A DNA stretch of 45,909 nucleotides from positions 1 through 45,909 of the forward strand of contig DYBL01000029.1 of NCBI GenBank assembly GCA_019418625.1. The letters are read 5' to 3'. The notes under the pieces are model-generated. The model made no database searches and was not told where the DNA came from. It saw nothing but the letters and a program-made list of their open reading frames with translations. Positions 8,067 to 15,992 of this stretch are shown piece by piece (position 1 is the stretch's first letter; the number at the start of each line of letters is the position of its first letter). The stretch is from Clostridiales bacterium (GTDB lineage: Bacteria > Bacillota > Clostridia > Oscillospirales > Oscillospiraceae). The position numbers and the translations under genes are program-made.

Positions 8067-9206
8067 ATGTTGATAGCGAAGGAGACGGCGCTGTCTATTG
8101 TACAGGAAATGAAGGCAGCGGCCGGGTGCGACATCAACCTGATGGACGATACAGGGCGGATCGTGGCCAGTACAGACCAGGCACGCATGGGACAGATCCA
8201 CGCCGGGGCCAGGGAGCTTTTGGAAAAGGGGCTGGACCGACTGGTGGTCTATGAGGATGCACCCCGGCAGGGGACGCTCCGCGGGGTGAACCTGCCCATC
8301 CGCATGGAGGGCAGAGCGGCGGGGGTTATCGGGATCACCGGAGCGCCGGAACGGGTGGAGGCACCGGGCGGCGTCATCCAGCGAATGACGGAGATCCTGC
8401 TGCGGGATGCACAGCGTCAGCAGCAGGAGATGCTGCTGGAGGACGCCCGGCAGTGCTTTATCGAAAGCTGGCTTTTCTCCCAGGAGAGCGATCCGGCGGA
8501 ACTGGAGCTGCGGGGACATCTGCTGGGCATCGACATTACCCGGCCGTGGACAGCGGTACTGCTGGAACTGCGGGGAGAGGGAGAAAACGGCACAGGCAAG
8601 GAACTGGACAACGCCCGGGCGCTGACGAAGATCCGCCCCATCCTCCGCCGGGAGGACGCGCTGTGCGCCGTGGTGAACCAGCGGATCTTGATGCTGTTTG
8701 AAAGTCAGGGCAGACATGCCGGTTTGCTGCGCGTGGATCGGATCCGCAGCGAAGTGGAGTCCGCCTGCGGGGTGAAAGTATGCGGAGGTATCAGTGCCGG
8801 CGGACGGCGTGGGCTGGAGGTACGGCTTTGCTATCAGGAGGCGCGTACTGCATGTCTTGCGGCCCGCTCCGGCGGCGGGATCTTGTTTTACGATCAGGCT
8901 TCACTGGAGTTTTTGGCCAGGAGCATCCCGCCTGCCATCCGCCGTGATGTTTTGGAGCGGGTGCTGGGTGCCTGCCCGATGCAGGAGCGGCGGGAGCTGA
9001 TGGAGACTGTCCGTCTGTATTTTCAATGTGACGGGCAGACAGAGCGGATGGCCGCCGCGCTGTATATCCATAAAAATACGGTACACTACCGGCTGCAAAA
9101 GCTGAAGGAAAAAACCGGGTACAGTATTCGGGTGCCGAAGGAGAGCGTCCTTTTGTGCCTTTGCGAGCTGTTTTCCCGGCAGGAGGAAGTATATAAGGAG
9201 GCGTAG
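8067..9206 (+). CDS. CdaR/PucR-family sugar-diacid-type transcriptional regulator
   Basis: 379 residues from ATG 8067 (GGAGGA at 8055-8060). Order: N-terminal diacid-recognition domain (about 1-130, with DINLMDDTGRIVAST and GTLRGVNLPIRMEGRAAGVI), a central CdaR GGDEF-like domain (about 150-300), and a C-terminal PucR-type helix-turn-helix (AAALYIHKNTVHYRLQKLKE near 325-350). CdaR proteins sense glycerate or related sugar diacids and activate their catabolic genes. The next gene, 4 bp downstream, is a glycerate kinase, which supports that role directly. The pair forms an operon, so the regulator probably controls itself. Whether it activates or represses, and the exact ligand, cannot be read from sequence. 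Confidence 0.88.
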   Translation: MLIAKETALSIVQEMKAAAGCDINLMDDTGRIVASTDQARMGQIHAGARELLEKGLDRLVVYEDAPRQGTLRGVNLPIRMEGRAAGVIGITGAPERVEAPGGVIQRMTEILLRDAQRQQQEMLLEDARQCFIESWLFSQESDPAELELRGHLLGIDITRPWTAVLLELRGEGENGTGKELDNARALTKIRPILRREDALCAVVNQRILMLFESQGRHAGLLRVDRIRSEVESACGVKVCGGISAGGRRGLEVRLCYQEARTACLAARSGGGILFYDQASLEFLARSIPPAIRRDVLERVLGACPMQERRELMETVRLYFQCDGQTERMAAALYIHKNTVHYRLQKLKEKTGYSIRVPKESVLLCLCELFSRQEEVYKEA

Positions 9207-9210
9207 CAAC

Positions 9211-10452
9211 ATGTCGATCCATACGGATGCAAAAACGATTCTGGAGACGGCCCTGCGTGCCTGCCGCCCGGACAAAGCGGTGCGCCGGGCGCTGGAGGGT
9301 CGGGCGTTTTCAAAAGGGCGCATTGTTCTGGTGGCTGCCGGAAAGGCCGCCTGGCAGATGGCCTACTGTGCAGCCCAGGTACTGGGCGAGCGGCTTTCAG
9401 AGGGCGTAGTGGTGACCAAGTACGGCCATGGCATGGGGCCCATTGCCCGCTGTCACATCTATGAGGGCGGCCATCCGGTCCCGGATGAAAATTCCTTCCG
9501 CGGAACGGAAGCGGCCATAGCCCTGGTGAAGGACCTCACCGAGGAGGACACCGTGGTGTTTTTGCTCTCCGGCGGCGGCTCGGCACTGTTTGAGAGCCCG
9601 CTGATCCCCGGAGCGGAACTGGCGGAGCTGACGGAGGCCATGCTGACCAGCGGGGCGGACATCGTGGAGATGAATACGGTGCGCAAGCGGCTGTCTGCGG
9701 TCAAGGGCGGCCGGTTTGCCCGGCTGTGCGCACCGGCACAGGTGTTTGCTGTGGTCCTGTCGGATATTCTGGGCGACCCGCTGGATATGATCGCCTCCGG
9801 TCCTGCCTGTCCGGACGCCTCCACCTGCGCCGATGCCTTTGCTGTGGCGGAGAAGTACCGGCTGCCTCTGTCTCCGCAGGCCAGGCAGCTGCTCTCGGTG
9901 GAAACGCCCAAGCAGTTGGATAATGTGGAGACGGTCATCACCGGCAGTGTCCGGGAGCTTTGCGCGGCGGCGGCCGGTGCCTGTCGGGAGCTTGGCTATC
10001 GCCCCGTACTGCTGACAGACCGCCTTTGCTGCGAGGCGCGGGAAGCAGGCTCGTTCCTTTCGTCCGTTGCCCGTACCCACGACGAAGACGGGGAATCCCT
10101 GGCCTTTTTGGCAGGCGGCGAGACGGTAGTGCATCTGACCGGCTCCGGCCTGGGCGGGCGAAATCAGGAGCTGGCTCTGGCTGCCGCACCGGGGATCGAC
10201 GGCATGGCGGACACGGTGATCTTCTCCGTCGGTTCTGACGGTACGGACGGCCCCACGGACGCTGCCGGCGGCATGGTGGACGGCATGACCATGGAGCGCC
10301 TGCGCAGAGCGGGGCTTTCCGTACACCGCGTTCTGGCGGACAACGATGCCTACCATGCGCTGGACGCCGTGGGTGGACTGATCCGCACCGGTCCCACCGG
10401 TACCAATGTAAACGACGTGGCGGTGGTACTGCTGCGCCGGGGCAGACGCTGA
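9211..10452 (+). CDS. Glycerate 2-kinase, type II (GCK/MOFRL family)
   Basis: 413 residues, matching the DUF4147/MOFRL glycerate kinase family, which phosphorylates D-glycerate to 2-phosphoglycerate with ATP and feeds lower glycolysis. Visible motifs: VAAGKAAWQMA near residue 35, YEGGHPVPDENS, FLLSGGGSALFE (nucleotide loop), MNTVRKRLSAVKGGR with its Lys/Arg pair, SDILGDPLDMIASGP, and the C-terminal GGRNQELAL and SVGSDGTDGPTDAAGG blocks. It starts 4 bp after the CdaR-like regulator with AGGAGG upstream. No transporter or tartronate enzymes lie next to it, so the glycerate source is unclear. Terminator not obvious after the stop. Confidence 0.92.
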   Translation: MSIHTDAKTILETALRACRPDKAVRRALEGRAFSKGRIVLVAAGKAAWQMAYCAAQVLGERLSEGVVVTKYGHGMGPIARCHIYEGGHPVPDENSFRGTEAAIALVKDLTEEDTVVFLLSGGGSALFESPLIPGAELAELTEAMLTSGADIVEMNTVRKRLSAVKGGRFARLCAPAQVFAVVLSDILGDPLDMIASGPACPDASTCADAFAVAEKYRLPLSPQARQLLSVETPKQLDNVETVITGSVRELCAAAAGACRELGYRPVLLTDRLCCEAREAGSFLSSVARTHDEDGESLAFLAGGETVVHLTGSGLGGRNQELALAAAPGIDGMADTVIFSVGSDGTDGPTDAAGGMVDGMTMERLRRAGLSVHRVLADNDAYHALDAVGGLIRTGPTGTNVNDVAVVLLRRGRR

Positions 10453-10536
10453 GCCCTTCCCCCCGTCAAAGGAACAAGTTTCGCCGCCGGAACCTGGTAT
10501 ACTGCCCGTAGTATCGATGATATGGGAGGAAATGCC

Positions 10537-10845
10537 ATGAAGAAAATGCTGACCCACGTGCTGTTTTTGTGCGCAGTCGCGGCGGCAGGGAACTTCACCG
10601 GAGAGGTCCGTGCTTCCGCACTGCCGGAGGGGCTTTACTACCTGGAGGCGGAGGTGGCGGAGCAGCGGGCGGACTATGCGGTGTTCGGCACAGTGGACGG
10701 CGATGGGCCTACGGAATGCACTTATACGCGGGAAGGAAGGTACCGGGAGGATGTTCCGTATCTTCTGACCATGGACACCATGGGAACGGCGGCACCGGAG
10801 GATGATGAGATCCTGGTGGTCTGGCAGTGTGCGGATGGCCGCTGA
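10537..10845 (+). CDS. Small secreted protein of unknown function
   Basis: 102 residues from ATG 10537, preceded by GGGAGG; the in-frame ATG 10522 overlaps that ribosome site. The N-terminus looks like a signal peptide: MKK, a hydrophobic core (LFLCAVAAAG), and a possible cleavage after VRASA. The mature part is acidic, with two Cys-poor halves and no family I recognise. A TATACT box at 10498-10503 may be its -10, and an ATACT/AGTAT inverted repeat (10499-10514) overlaps it. It lies between glycerate kinase and csoR; a link to the metal module is possible but unproven. Short length keeps confidence moderate. Confidence 0.55.
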   Translation: MKKMLTHVLFLCAVAAAGNFTGEVRASALPEGLYYLEAEVAEQRADYAVFGTVDGDGPTECTYTREGRYREDVPYLLTMDTMGTAAPEDDEILVVWQCADGR

Positions 10846-10851
10846 GGCCGC

Positions 10852-10901
10852 TTGACATTCTCCACGGGGGTTTGCTATCATACATATACCCCTATTGGTA
10901 T
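10852..10901 (+). promoter_or_regulatory. csoR promoter and CsoR-type operator
   Basis: TTGACA (10852-10857), 18-bp spacer, TATCAT (10876-10881). Immediately downstream, 10886-10901 reads ATACCCCTATTGGTAT, the ATACC(C)...GGTAT dyad typical of CsoR sites. The same motif recurs before the ATPase gene. Confidence 0.75.
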
Positions 10902-10914
10902 TGGAGGCGGCACA

Positions 10915-11190
10915 ATGAGACAGTGTATGGACGCCGAGAACCTGCACCGGCGGCTGCGCAAAATTATGGGACAAGTGCAGGCCATTGACCGGATGGTGGA
11001 CGAGGACGTGCCCTGCGAGGATGTTCTGGCGCAGATCAACGCGGCAAAGTCCGCGCTGCACCGGTGCGGTCAGGTGGTGCTGGAGGGACATATCCAGCAC
11101 TGTGTCCGTGACGGCATCGAACACGGGGACGCGGACAAGACCATTGCCAGCTTTACCAAAGCGGTGGAGCGATTTGCCAATATGCGCTGA
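10915..11190 (+). CDS. csoR: CsoR-family copper-sensing repressor
   Basis: 91 residues, all-helical DUF156 family. The Cu(I) site is visible with exact family spacing: Cys34, then His59 (25 residues on) and Cys63 (H-x3-C, GHIQHC). ATG 10915 is preceded by GGAGG; the longer frame from 10852 runs through the promoter and operator and is rejected. In this family apo-protein represses, and Cu(I) binding releases DNA. Matching operator dyads sit before this gene and before the P1B ATPase at 11290, so it should autoregulate and control efflux. Related RcnR/FrmR-type sensors lack this C-H-C pattern, so copper is the best guess. Confidence 0.9.
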   Translation: MRQCMDAENLHRRLRKIMGQVQAIDRMVDEDVPCEDVLAQINAAKSALHRCGQVVLEGHIQHCVRDGIEHGDADKTIASFTKAVERFANMR

Positions 11191-11224
11191 AAAGACGGCT
11201 GCCCGACGGGCGGCCGTCTTTTTC
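11191..11224 (+). terminator. Terminator between csoR and the P1B ATPase
   Basis: A 14-bp stem with one G-T pair (11191-11204 with 11208-11221) ends in T5. The two genes are therefore separate transcripts, each with its own operator. Confidence 0.85.
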
Positions 11225-11276
11225 TTGACACAGGGGAGCCTCTATGATACTTTATACCTATACCCCCATAGGTATA
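11225..11276 (+). promoter_or_regulatory. P1B-ATPase promoter with CsoR-type operator
   Basis: TTGACA at 11225-11230 overlaps the end of the csoR terminator; the -10 is probably GATACT near 11246-11251 (15-bp spacer, weak). The operator TATACCCCCATAGGTATA (11259-11276) is a perfect TATACC/GGTATA inverted repeat next to the ribosome site, matching the csoR box. Confidence 0.72.
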
Positions 11277-11289
11277 AAGGAGGAGAACT

Positions 11290-13158
11290 ATGGAACATCT
11301 GGAGAAGCTCCTGGATTGGGGCGGCACGAAGCGGGATATCGTGTTTTTGGCTGTGTCGGCCCTCTCTCTGCTTGCCAGCGGCTTTCATCTGCTGCCGCTG
11401 CCCTTTGATGCGGCATGGGTCGCCATCGTGCTGTGCGGCGTGCCCATCATTCTGGAGGCGGTCATCGGCCTTGTGACGGCCTTTGATATCAAGGCGGACG
11501 TGCTGGTCTCCATGGCGCTGGTGGCCTCTGTGGCCATTGGAGAGGACTTTGCCGCCGGAGAGGTGGCCTTTATCATGCAGTTGGGCGCTCTGCTGGAGGA
11601 CCTGACCGTGGCCCGTGCCCGCTCGGGTATTGAAAAGCTGGTGCACCTGACCCCGCGCACTGCCCGGGTGCTTACCGCACAAGGAGAGCGGGTGGTCCCG
11701 GCCCAGCAGGTACAGGTAGGGGACCTGGTGCGGGTCCTGCCGGGGGAGACCATTCCTGTGGACGGTGTCATCACCGCAGGCAGCACCTCGGTGGACCAGG
11801 CAGTGATGACCGGGGAGTCTGTTCCGGTGGACAAAGGCGTGGGAGACAAGGTCTCCAGCGGTACGGTCAACCAGTTTGGCTCCTTTGATATGCGTGCTTT
11901 GAAGGTGGGGGAGGACAGCTCCATCCAGCGGATGATCCGCCTGGTGCAGTCCGCGGACGCGGGAAAGGCCAAGATCGTCGGCCTGGCAGACCGCTGGGCC
12001 ACCTGGATCGTGGTCATTGCCCTGGCCGCGGCGGCGCTTACCTGGGTTGTCACCGGCGAGATCCTCCGGTCTGTGACGATTCTGGTGGTGTTTTGTCCCT
12101 GCGCACTGGTCCTGGCTACCCCAACGGCCATTATGGCCGCCATCGGCAACGCCACCCGGCACGGGCTGCTGGTCCGGGAGGGGGATGCACTGGAACGGCT
12201 GGCTGGCGTTGGATTCGTGGCTTTCGACAAGACCGGGACGCTCACGTACGGGACTCCTCATGTGGTCGGATTGGAGAGCCTTTCACCCTGCTTTTCCAGA
12301 GAAGAACTCTATGGGCTGGCCGCAGGTGCAGAGGCCCGCTCTGAGCATCCGCTGGGCAAGGCGCTGGTATCCAGTTACCGGCAGGAGACCGGGCGTGCGC
12401 CTTCCGAGGCGGAGGAGTTCACCATGCGGCCCGGACAAGGCGTCACGGCCCGGGTGGAGGGCCATTGGGTGGCTGCCGGGAATGAGGCCCTGCTGGAGAG
12501 TCAGGGGACGGGCATTTCCACTCAGGCAGCCGCAGCGGCACAGGAGTATATGTCCCGGGGCTGCACGGTCATCTACCTGGCGGTGGATGGTTCCTTTGCC
12601 GGCTTTGCGGCACTTGCTGATACCGTGCGCCCTCAGGCGGCGGACATGGTGGCGGCGCTGAAAAAAGGCGGCGTGGAGCCGGTGCTCATCACCGGGGACC
12701 GGCGGGGTGCGGCGGAGCGGATCGCCGGGGCGGTGGGCATCGGGACCGTGCGGTCCGAGTGCCTCCCTGAGGATAAGCTCACGGTCATCGACCAGCTGCA
12801 AAACAGCGGCCGGCCGGTGTGCATGGTGGGCGACGGCATCAACGATGCGCCGGCGCTGAAGCGGGCGCTGGTGGGGATCGCCATGGGCGGTATCGGCAGT
12901 GATATCGCGGTGGATGCGGCGGACATCGCTCTGGTCAAGGATGAGATCGGCGAGCTGCCTCATCTGCTGGCGCTGTCCCGGAAGATGATGCGGACCATCC
13001 GTGCAAACCTGACGTTTTCCATGGTGCTGAACTTCGCGGCGATCTTCCTGGCCATGGGCGGACGACTGGAACCGGTGGTGGGAGCGCTGGTCCACAACGC
13101 CGGGTCGGTTTTTGTGATATTGCACTCGGCGCTGCTGCTGCGCTGGCGGCAGCGGTAA
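11290..13158 (+). CDS. P1B-type heavy-metal-translocating ATPase, probably copper efflux
   Basis: 622 residues without an N-terminal heavy-metal-binding domain. Motifs: TGES actuator loop, CPC at 269-271 in the transport helix, phosphorylated Asp313 in DKTGT, SEHPLG (the HP motif), and GDGINDAPAL. The C-terminal helix reads HNAGSVFVILHS, which is not the classic MxxSS of Cu(I) ATPases and is closer to pumps of other or mixed specificity, so the metal is not certain. Control by the upstream CsoR-type operator argues for Cu(I). ATG 11290 follows AGGAGG. Sits in the cytoplasmic membrane and uses ATP to export metal. No copper chaperone gene was found nearby. Confidence 0.9.
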   Translation: MEHLEKLLDWGGTKRDIVFLAVSALSLLASGFHLLPLPFDAAWVAIVLCGVPIILEAVIGLVTAFDIKADVLVSMALVASVAIGEDFAAGEVAFIMQLGALLEDLTVARARSGIEKLVHLTPRTARVLTAQGERVVPAQQVQVGDLVRVLPGETIPVDGVITAGSTSVDQAVMTGESVPVDKGVGDKVSSGTVNQFGSFDMRALKVGEDSSIQRMIRLVQSADAGKAKIVGLADRWATWIVVIALAAAALTWVVTGEILRSVTILVVFCPCALVLATPTAIMAAIGNATRHGLLVREGDALERLAGVGFVAFDKTGTLTYGTPHVVGLESLSPCFSREELYGLAAGAEARSEHPLGKALVSSYRQETGRAPSEAEEFTMRPGQGVTARVEGHWVAAGNEALLESQGTGISTQAAAAAQEYMSRGCTVIYLAVDGSFAGFAALADTVRPQAADMVAALKKGGVEPVLITGDRRGAAERIAGAVGIGTVRSECLPEDKLTVIDQLQNSGRPVCMVGDGINDAPALKRALVGIAMGGIGSDIAVDAADIALVKDEIGELPHLLALSRKMMRTIRANLTFSMVLNFAAIFLAMGGRLEPVVGALVHNAGSVFVILHSALLLRWRQR

Positions 13159-13164
13159 GGCGGC

Positions 13165-13193
13165 TTGCGCTTTTTCCGCCGCCGGACTATAAT
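13165..13193 (+). promoter_or_regulatory. Promoter of the aldose epimerase gene
   Basis: TTGCGC (13165-13170), exact 17-bp spacer, TATAAT (13188-13193). A small GCCCGGG/CCCGGGC hairpin follows before the ribosome site. Confidence 0.65.
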
Positions 13194-13236
13194 GAAAAAA
13201 ACGGCCCGGGCCATGCCCGGGAAAGGGAGGCGGCGT

Positions 13237-14118
13237 ATGGAGATCACGTTGCGAAAAGGCGGACTGGAAGCCCGGGTGGATACCATGGGCGGCGAGTTGG
13301 TGTCGCTGCAAAACGGGGCGGACGAGTATATCTGGAACGGGGACCCGGCCTATTGGTCCGGCCGGAATCCGGTGCTCTTTCCCATTGTGGGCGCTCTGCG
13401 GGACGGGACGGTGCGAATCGGGCAGAGGGTCTGCCGCATGGCCCGCCATGGCTTTGCCCGGCGGCGGGAGTTTTCTGTGGCCGCGCAGGGGCCGGATTTT
13501 GTGGAGTTTTGCCTTCGGGAGGATCCCGAGACGCTGGCACAGTACCCGTTTGCGTTTTTGCTCAACGTGCGCCATACGCTGACTGACGAAGGATTTGAGA
13601 CGAGCTTTTGCGTGGAGAACCCGGGCGGCGAGGCGATGCCTTTTTGCATCGGCGGACATACGGCGTTCCGCTGCCCCATCCGCCCCGGAGCGTCCTTTGA
13701 GGATTACCGCCTGGTATTTGAACGGGAAGAGGATGCCTGGGCGCTGCTGCCGGGAGCAGACGGCTGCCTGAACCCGGAGCACCGGGAGCATTTTTTGCCG
13801 GGCACGGACACCATTCCGCTGCGGCATGAGGTGTTTGACCGGGTGGACACCCTGATTTTTGAAGGGCTGCGCTCCAAAACCGTGAGGCTGATGCACAGAG
13901 ATGGCCACGGAGTGGAGATGGATTTTGACGCCTTCCCCATGATAGCGTTTTGGACCATGCCCGGTGCCAATGCGCCGTATATCTGCATGGAGCCATGGCA
14001 GGGCTGCGGCGCCTTTGAACAGGAGAGCGGGCAGTTTGCCGACAAGCGGCACTGCGTGATGCTGGCACCCGGCGAGCGCTGGCAGGCAGCCTACGGAGTC
14101 CGGATCATACAGAAATAA
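13237..14118 (+). CDS. Aldose 1-epimerase family protein (LacX-like)
   Basis: 293 residues from ATG 13237, which follows GGGAGG; the frame extends to 13165 but that part carries the promoter. The beta-sandwich galactose-mutarotase family is recognised from GGELVSLQNGADEYIWNGD, RNPVLFPIVG, the R-H-G-F-A-R block with its conserved His (MARHGFARRREF), GGHTAFRCP and the C-terminal CMEPWQGC. Such LacX/YphB-like members interconvert alpha and beta anomers of a free or phosphorylated sugar, but their substrate is usually unassigned. No sugar operon adjoins it. The gene is a single transcription unit, convergent with the downstream metal regulator and sharing its terminator. Confidence 0.85.
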   Translation: MEITLRKGGLEARVDTMGGELVSLQNGADEYIWNGDPAYWSGRNPVLFPIVGALRDGTVRIGQRVCRMARHGFARRREFSVAAQGPDFVEFCLREDPETLAQYPFAFLLNVRHTLTDEGFETSFCVENPGGEAMPFCIGGHTAFRCPIRPGASFEDYRLVFEREEDAWALLPGADGCLNPEHREHFLPGTDTIPLRHEVFDRVDTLIFEGLRSKTVRLMHRDGHGVEMDFDAFPMIAFWTMPGANAPYICMEPWQGCGAFEQESGQFADKRHCVMLAPGERWQAAYGVRIIQK

Positions 14119-14123
14119 AAAGC

Positions 14124-14158
14124 AAGCCCCGACGGGAGATTCCCGCCGGGGCTTTTTT
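14124..14158. terminator. Bidirectional terminator, epimerase and metal regulator
   Basis: Arms 14124-14136 and 14142-14154 (AAGCCCCG...CGGGGCTT, one A-C mismatch) end in T6 on plus, with A-rich flank on the other side. The minus-strand gene stops at 14158. Confidence 0.85.
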
Positions 14159-14526
14159 CAACTGTGCTGTTCCACAAATTGCCGGATCTTTCCAAAGGTC
14201 TCGTCGCTCAGATCGTGCTCGACCTTGCAGGCATCCTCCGCTGCCGCGTCAGGGGACACGCCAAGCAGCACAAAAAGCCGGGTAATGGTCTTGTGCCGGT
14301 CATAGACGCGGCTGGCAATGGCAAGGCCGCTTTCATTCAATGTGATGCTCCCGTCCGGGCTCATGGAAATATATCCGTTTTCCCGCAGCTTTTTCATGGC
14401 GATGCTGACGCTGGGTTTGGAATATCCCAGTTCATTGACGATATCAATGGAGTGCACGATGCCCCTGCGTTCTTTGAGAACCAGGATGGACTCCAGATAA
14501 TCCTCCGCAGACTCGTGGATCACCAT
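14158..14526 (-). CDS. DtxR/MntR-family metal-dependent repressor, short form
   Basis: 122 residues: a winged-helix domain (to about 65) and a dimerisation/metal domain, with no SH3 domain. By alignment to B. subtilis MntR the ligand positions are Asp9, Glu12, His78, Cys100, Glu103 and His104. Cys100 stands where MntR has Glu99 and matches the C-x2-E-H of the iron sensors DtxR/IdeR, so iron sensing is at least as likely as manganese. The metal-loaded protein would bind DNA. A palindrome overlaps its own promoter. No feoAB or mntH transporter is in this window, so targets are elsewhere. Confidence 0.87.
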   Translation of the reverse strand: MVIHESAEDYLESILVLKERRGIVHSIDIVNELGYSKPSVSIAMKKLRENGYISMSPDGSITLNESGLAIASRVYDRHKTITRLFVLLGVSPDAAAEDACKVEHDLSDETFGKIRQFVEQHS

Positions 14527-14557
14527 AGCCGCTCACCTCTTTCCATGCAGTCTGATT

Positions 14558-14592
14558 TTTATTATGGTAACAATAAACGGCCAAGAAAGCAA
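14558..14592 (-). promoter_or_regulatory. Promoter and likely operator of the DtxR/MntR-type gene
   Basis: Minus strand: TTGCTT (14587-14592), 17-bp spacer, TACCAT (14564-14569). The -10 is buried in the imperfect palindrome TTTATTATGGTAACAATAAA (14558-14577; TTTATT/AATAAA half-sites), the size and position expected of an autoregulatory site. Confidence 0.55.
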
Positions 14593-14622
14593 GGACATTT
14601 TTCCGGCTGTGCGGAGGGCGTA

Positions 14623-14651
14623 TTGCGCAGAATGGATTTTTACGCTACAAT
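14623..14651 (+). promoter_or_regulatory. Promoter of the EEP-family gene
   Basis: TTGCGC (14623-14628), 17-bp spacer, TACAAT (14646-14651), 23 bp before the TTG start. Confidence 0.6.
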
Positions 14652-14674
14652 CAGGAAGACTGGGGGAGATGTAA

Positions 14675-15748
14675 TTGAAACGATGGAAAAAGATCCTGCT
14701 GGGTGCAGCCGGAGGCGTTGCGGCAGTGCTGCTGGCCTACGTGGGATATGTCTTCGCAGCCTATGACCGGCTGGAGGATTGCATAGAGCTGACTGTGGAG
14801 CACAATAGCGAAGAGCAGGCAGAGGCGGGCGTGCCGTATACACTGGTGTCCTATAACGTGGGCTTTGGAGCTTACAGTGCCGATTACAGCTTTTTCATGG
14901 ACGGCGGTACGGAGTCCCGGGCCTACTCTGCCCAGGCGGTGCGGGACAATCTCTCCGGCGCCATGGAGGAGGTCCAGTCCCTGCACCCGGATTTTGTGTT
15001 TTTGCAGGAGGTGGACCAGGATGCCACCCGCAGCCACCATGTGGATGAGACGAAGCTGGTGCGGGAGGCACTGACCGGACTTTCCAGCAGCTTTGCCCAG
15101 AACTATGATTCCCCATACCTGTTCTGGCCGATCCTGGAGCCTCACGGAGCATCCAAGTCCGGTATCTTGACCTTTTCCGGATATGATGTAGACCGGGCGG
15201 TGCGGCGCAGCCTCCCGGTGGCGACAGGCCCCTCCAAGCTCATCGACCTGGATCGCTGCTACACCGTCTCTGCGCTCCCGGTGAGCAACGGCCGGACCCT
15301 GCGGCTATACAATGTGCATCTGTCTGCCTATCTGACCGATGGGGAAATAGCGATCGAGCAGATGAACATGCTGCTGGAGGATATGTACAGCGCCTATGCG
15401 GCAGGGGACTATGTGGTCTGCGGCGGAGATTTCAATAAGGACCTGCTGGGAGACTCTGCGGAAGTTTTCGGCATCAGCGGAAATGGGGAGAGCTGGGCGG
15501 CTCCGTTCCCGGAGGAACTGCTGCCGGAGGGGATCACGCTGGCGGCACCTCTGGAGGAGAGCGCGCCTGTGCCGTCCTGCCGCAACGCAGATGCGCCCTA
15601 TGACCCGGAGACGAGTTTCGTGCTGACAGTGGACGGCTTTCTGGTGTCGGAGAATGTGGAGGTCCGCCGGGCGTGGACAGTGGATACGGGCTTTGCCTGG
15701 TCGGACCACAATCCTGTGGCGCTGACGTTCGTTTTAAGGCCTCAGTAA
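14675..15748 (+). CDS. Endonuclease/exonuclease/phosphatase (EEP) family protein, membrane-anchored
   Basis: 357 residues. The start is TTG 14675, placed 5-6 nt after GGGGGAG; no nearby in-frame ATG fits. One N-terminal helix (about 5-27) with a basic flank anchors or exports it. The EEP fold is seen from LVSYNVGFG (Asn), the FVFLQEVDQD segment (metal-binding Glu), RLYNVHLSA (His), VVCGGDFNKDL (Asp, Asn) and the closing SDHNPVAL (Asp-His). All catalytic residues look present. The family includes nucleases, inositol phosphatases and sphingomyelinases, so the substrate cannot be assigned; an outside-facing position favours a phosphodiester or phospholipid target. It is a single gene with its own promoter. 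Confidence 0.83.
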   Translation: MKRWKKILLGAAGGVAAVLLAYVGYVFAAYDRLEDCIELTVEHNSEEQAEAGVPYTLVSYNVGFGAYSADYSFFMDGGTESRAYSAQAVRDNLSGAMEEVQSLHPDFVFLQEVDQDATRSHHVDETKLVREALTGLSSSFAQNYDSPYLFWPILEPHGASKSGILTFSGYDVDRAVRRSLPVATGPSKLIDLDRCYTVSALPVSNGRTLRLYNVHLSAYLTDGEIAIEQMNMLLEDMYSAYAAGDYVVCGGDFNKDLLGDSAEVFGISGNGESWAAPFPEELLPEGITLAAPLEESAPVPSCRNADAPYDPETSFVLTVDGFLVSENVEVRRAWTVDTGFAWSDHNPVALTFVLRPQ

Positions 15749-15777
15749 AAAATGGTGAAAAAAAGAAAAAAACAGGG

Positions 15778-15806
15778 TTGACAACCATGGGCTTACCTGC
15801 TATACT
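15778..15806 (+). promoter_or_regulatory. Promoter of first tRNA-Ala gene
   Basis: TTGACA (15778-15783), exact 17-bp spacer, TATACT (15801-15806). The short leader carries the 9-bp dyad GTTCCGAAC at 15814-15822. Confidence 0.85.
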
Positions 15807-15837
15807 AGCACATGTTCCGAACGGGAACAAACGGCTT

Positions 15838-15913
15838 GGGGGTATAGCTCAGCTGGGAGAGCGCTTGACTGGCAGTCAAGAGGTCAGCGGTTCGATCCCG
15901 CTTATCTCCACCA
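15838..15913 (+). tRNA. tRNA-Ala (anticodon GGC), first copy
   Basis: 76 nt with encoded CCA. Acceptor GGGGGTA pairs with TATCTCC (two G-U pairs). The anticodon stem CTTGA/TCAAG holds the loop CTGGCAG, giving anticodon GGC, which reads GCC and GCU. The T arm carries GGTTCGATCCC. Identical in sequence to the copy 210 bp downstream. Confidence 0.95.
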
Positions 15914-15944
15914 AGGACCCACAGCAAATTTGCTGTGGGTCCTT
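15913..15944 (+). terminator. Hairpin after first tRNA-Ala
   Basis: A 32-bp perfect inverted repeat: AAGGACCCACAGCAAA (15913-15928) followed directly by its complement. No T-tract follows, so it may act in 3'-end formation rather than strict termination. Confidence 0.6.
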
Positions 15945-15992
15945 CCCTGAAAAACAATTTGTTGAAACACTGATTTTGAAAAGAAAAAAGTG

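Noticed and set aside
13201..13222. GCCCGGG hairpin before the aldose epimerase as a terminator of the ATPase gene
   Set aside because: It lies downstream of the epimerase promoter, has a very short loop and is followed by no T-tract.
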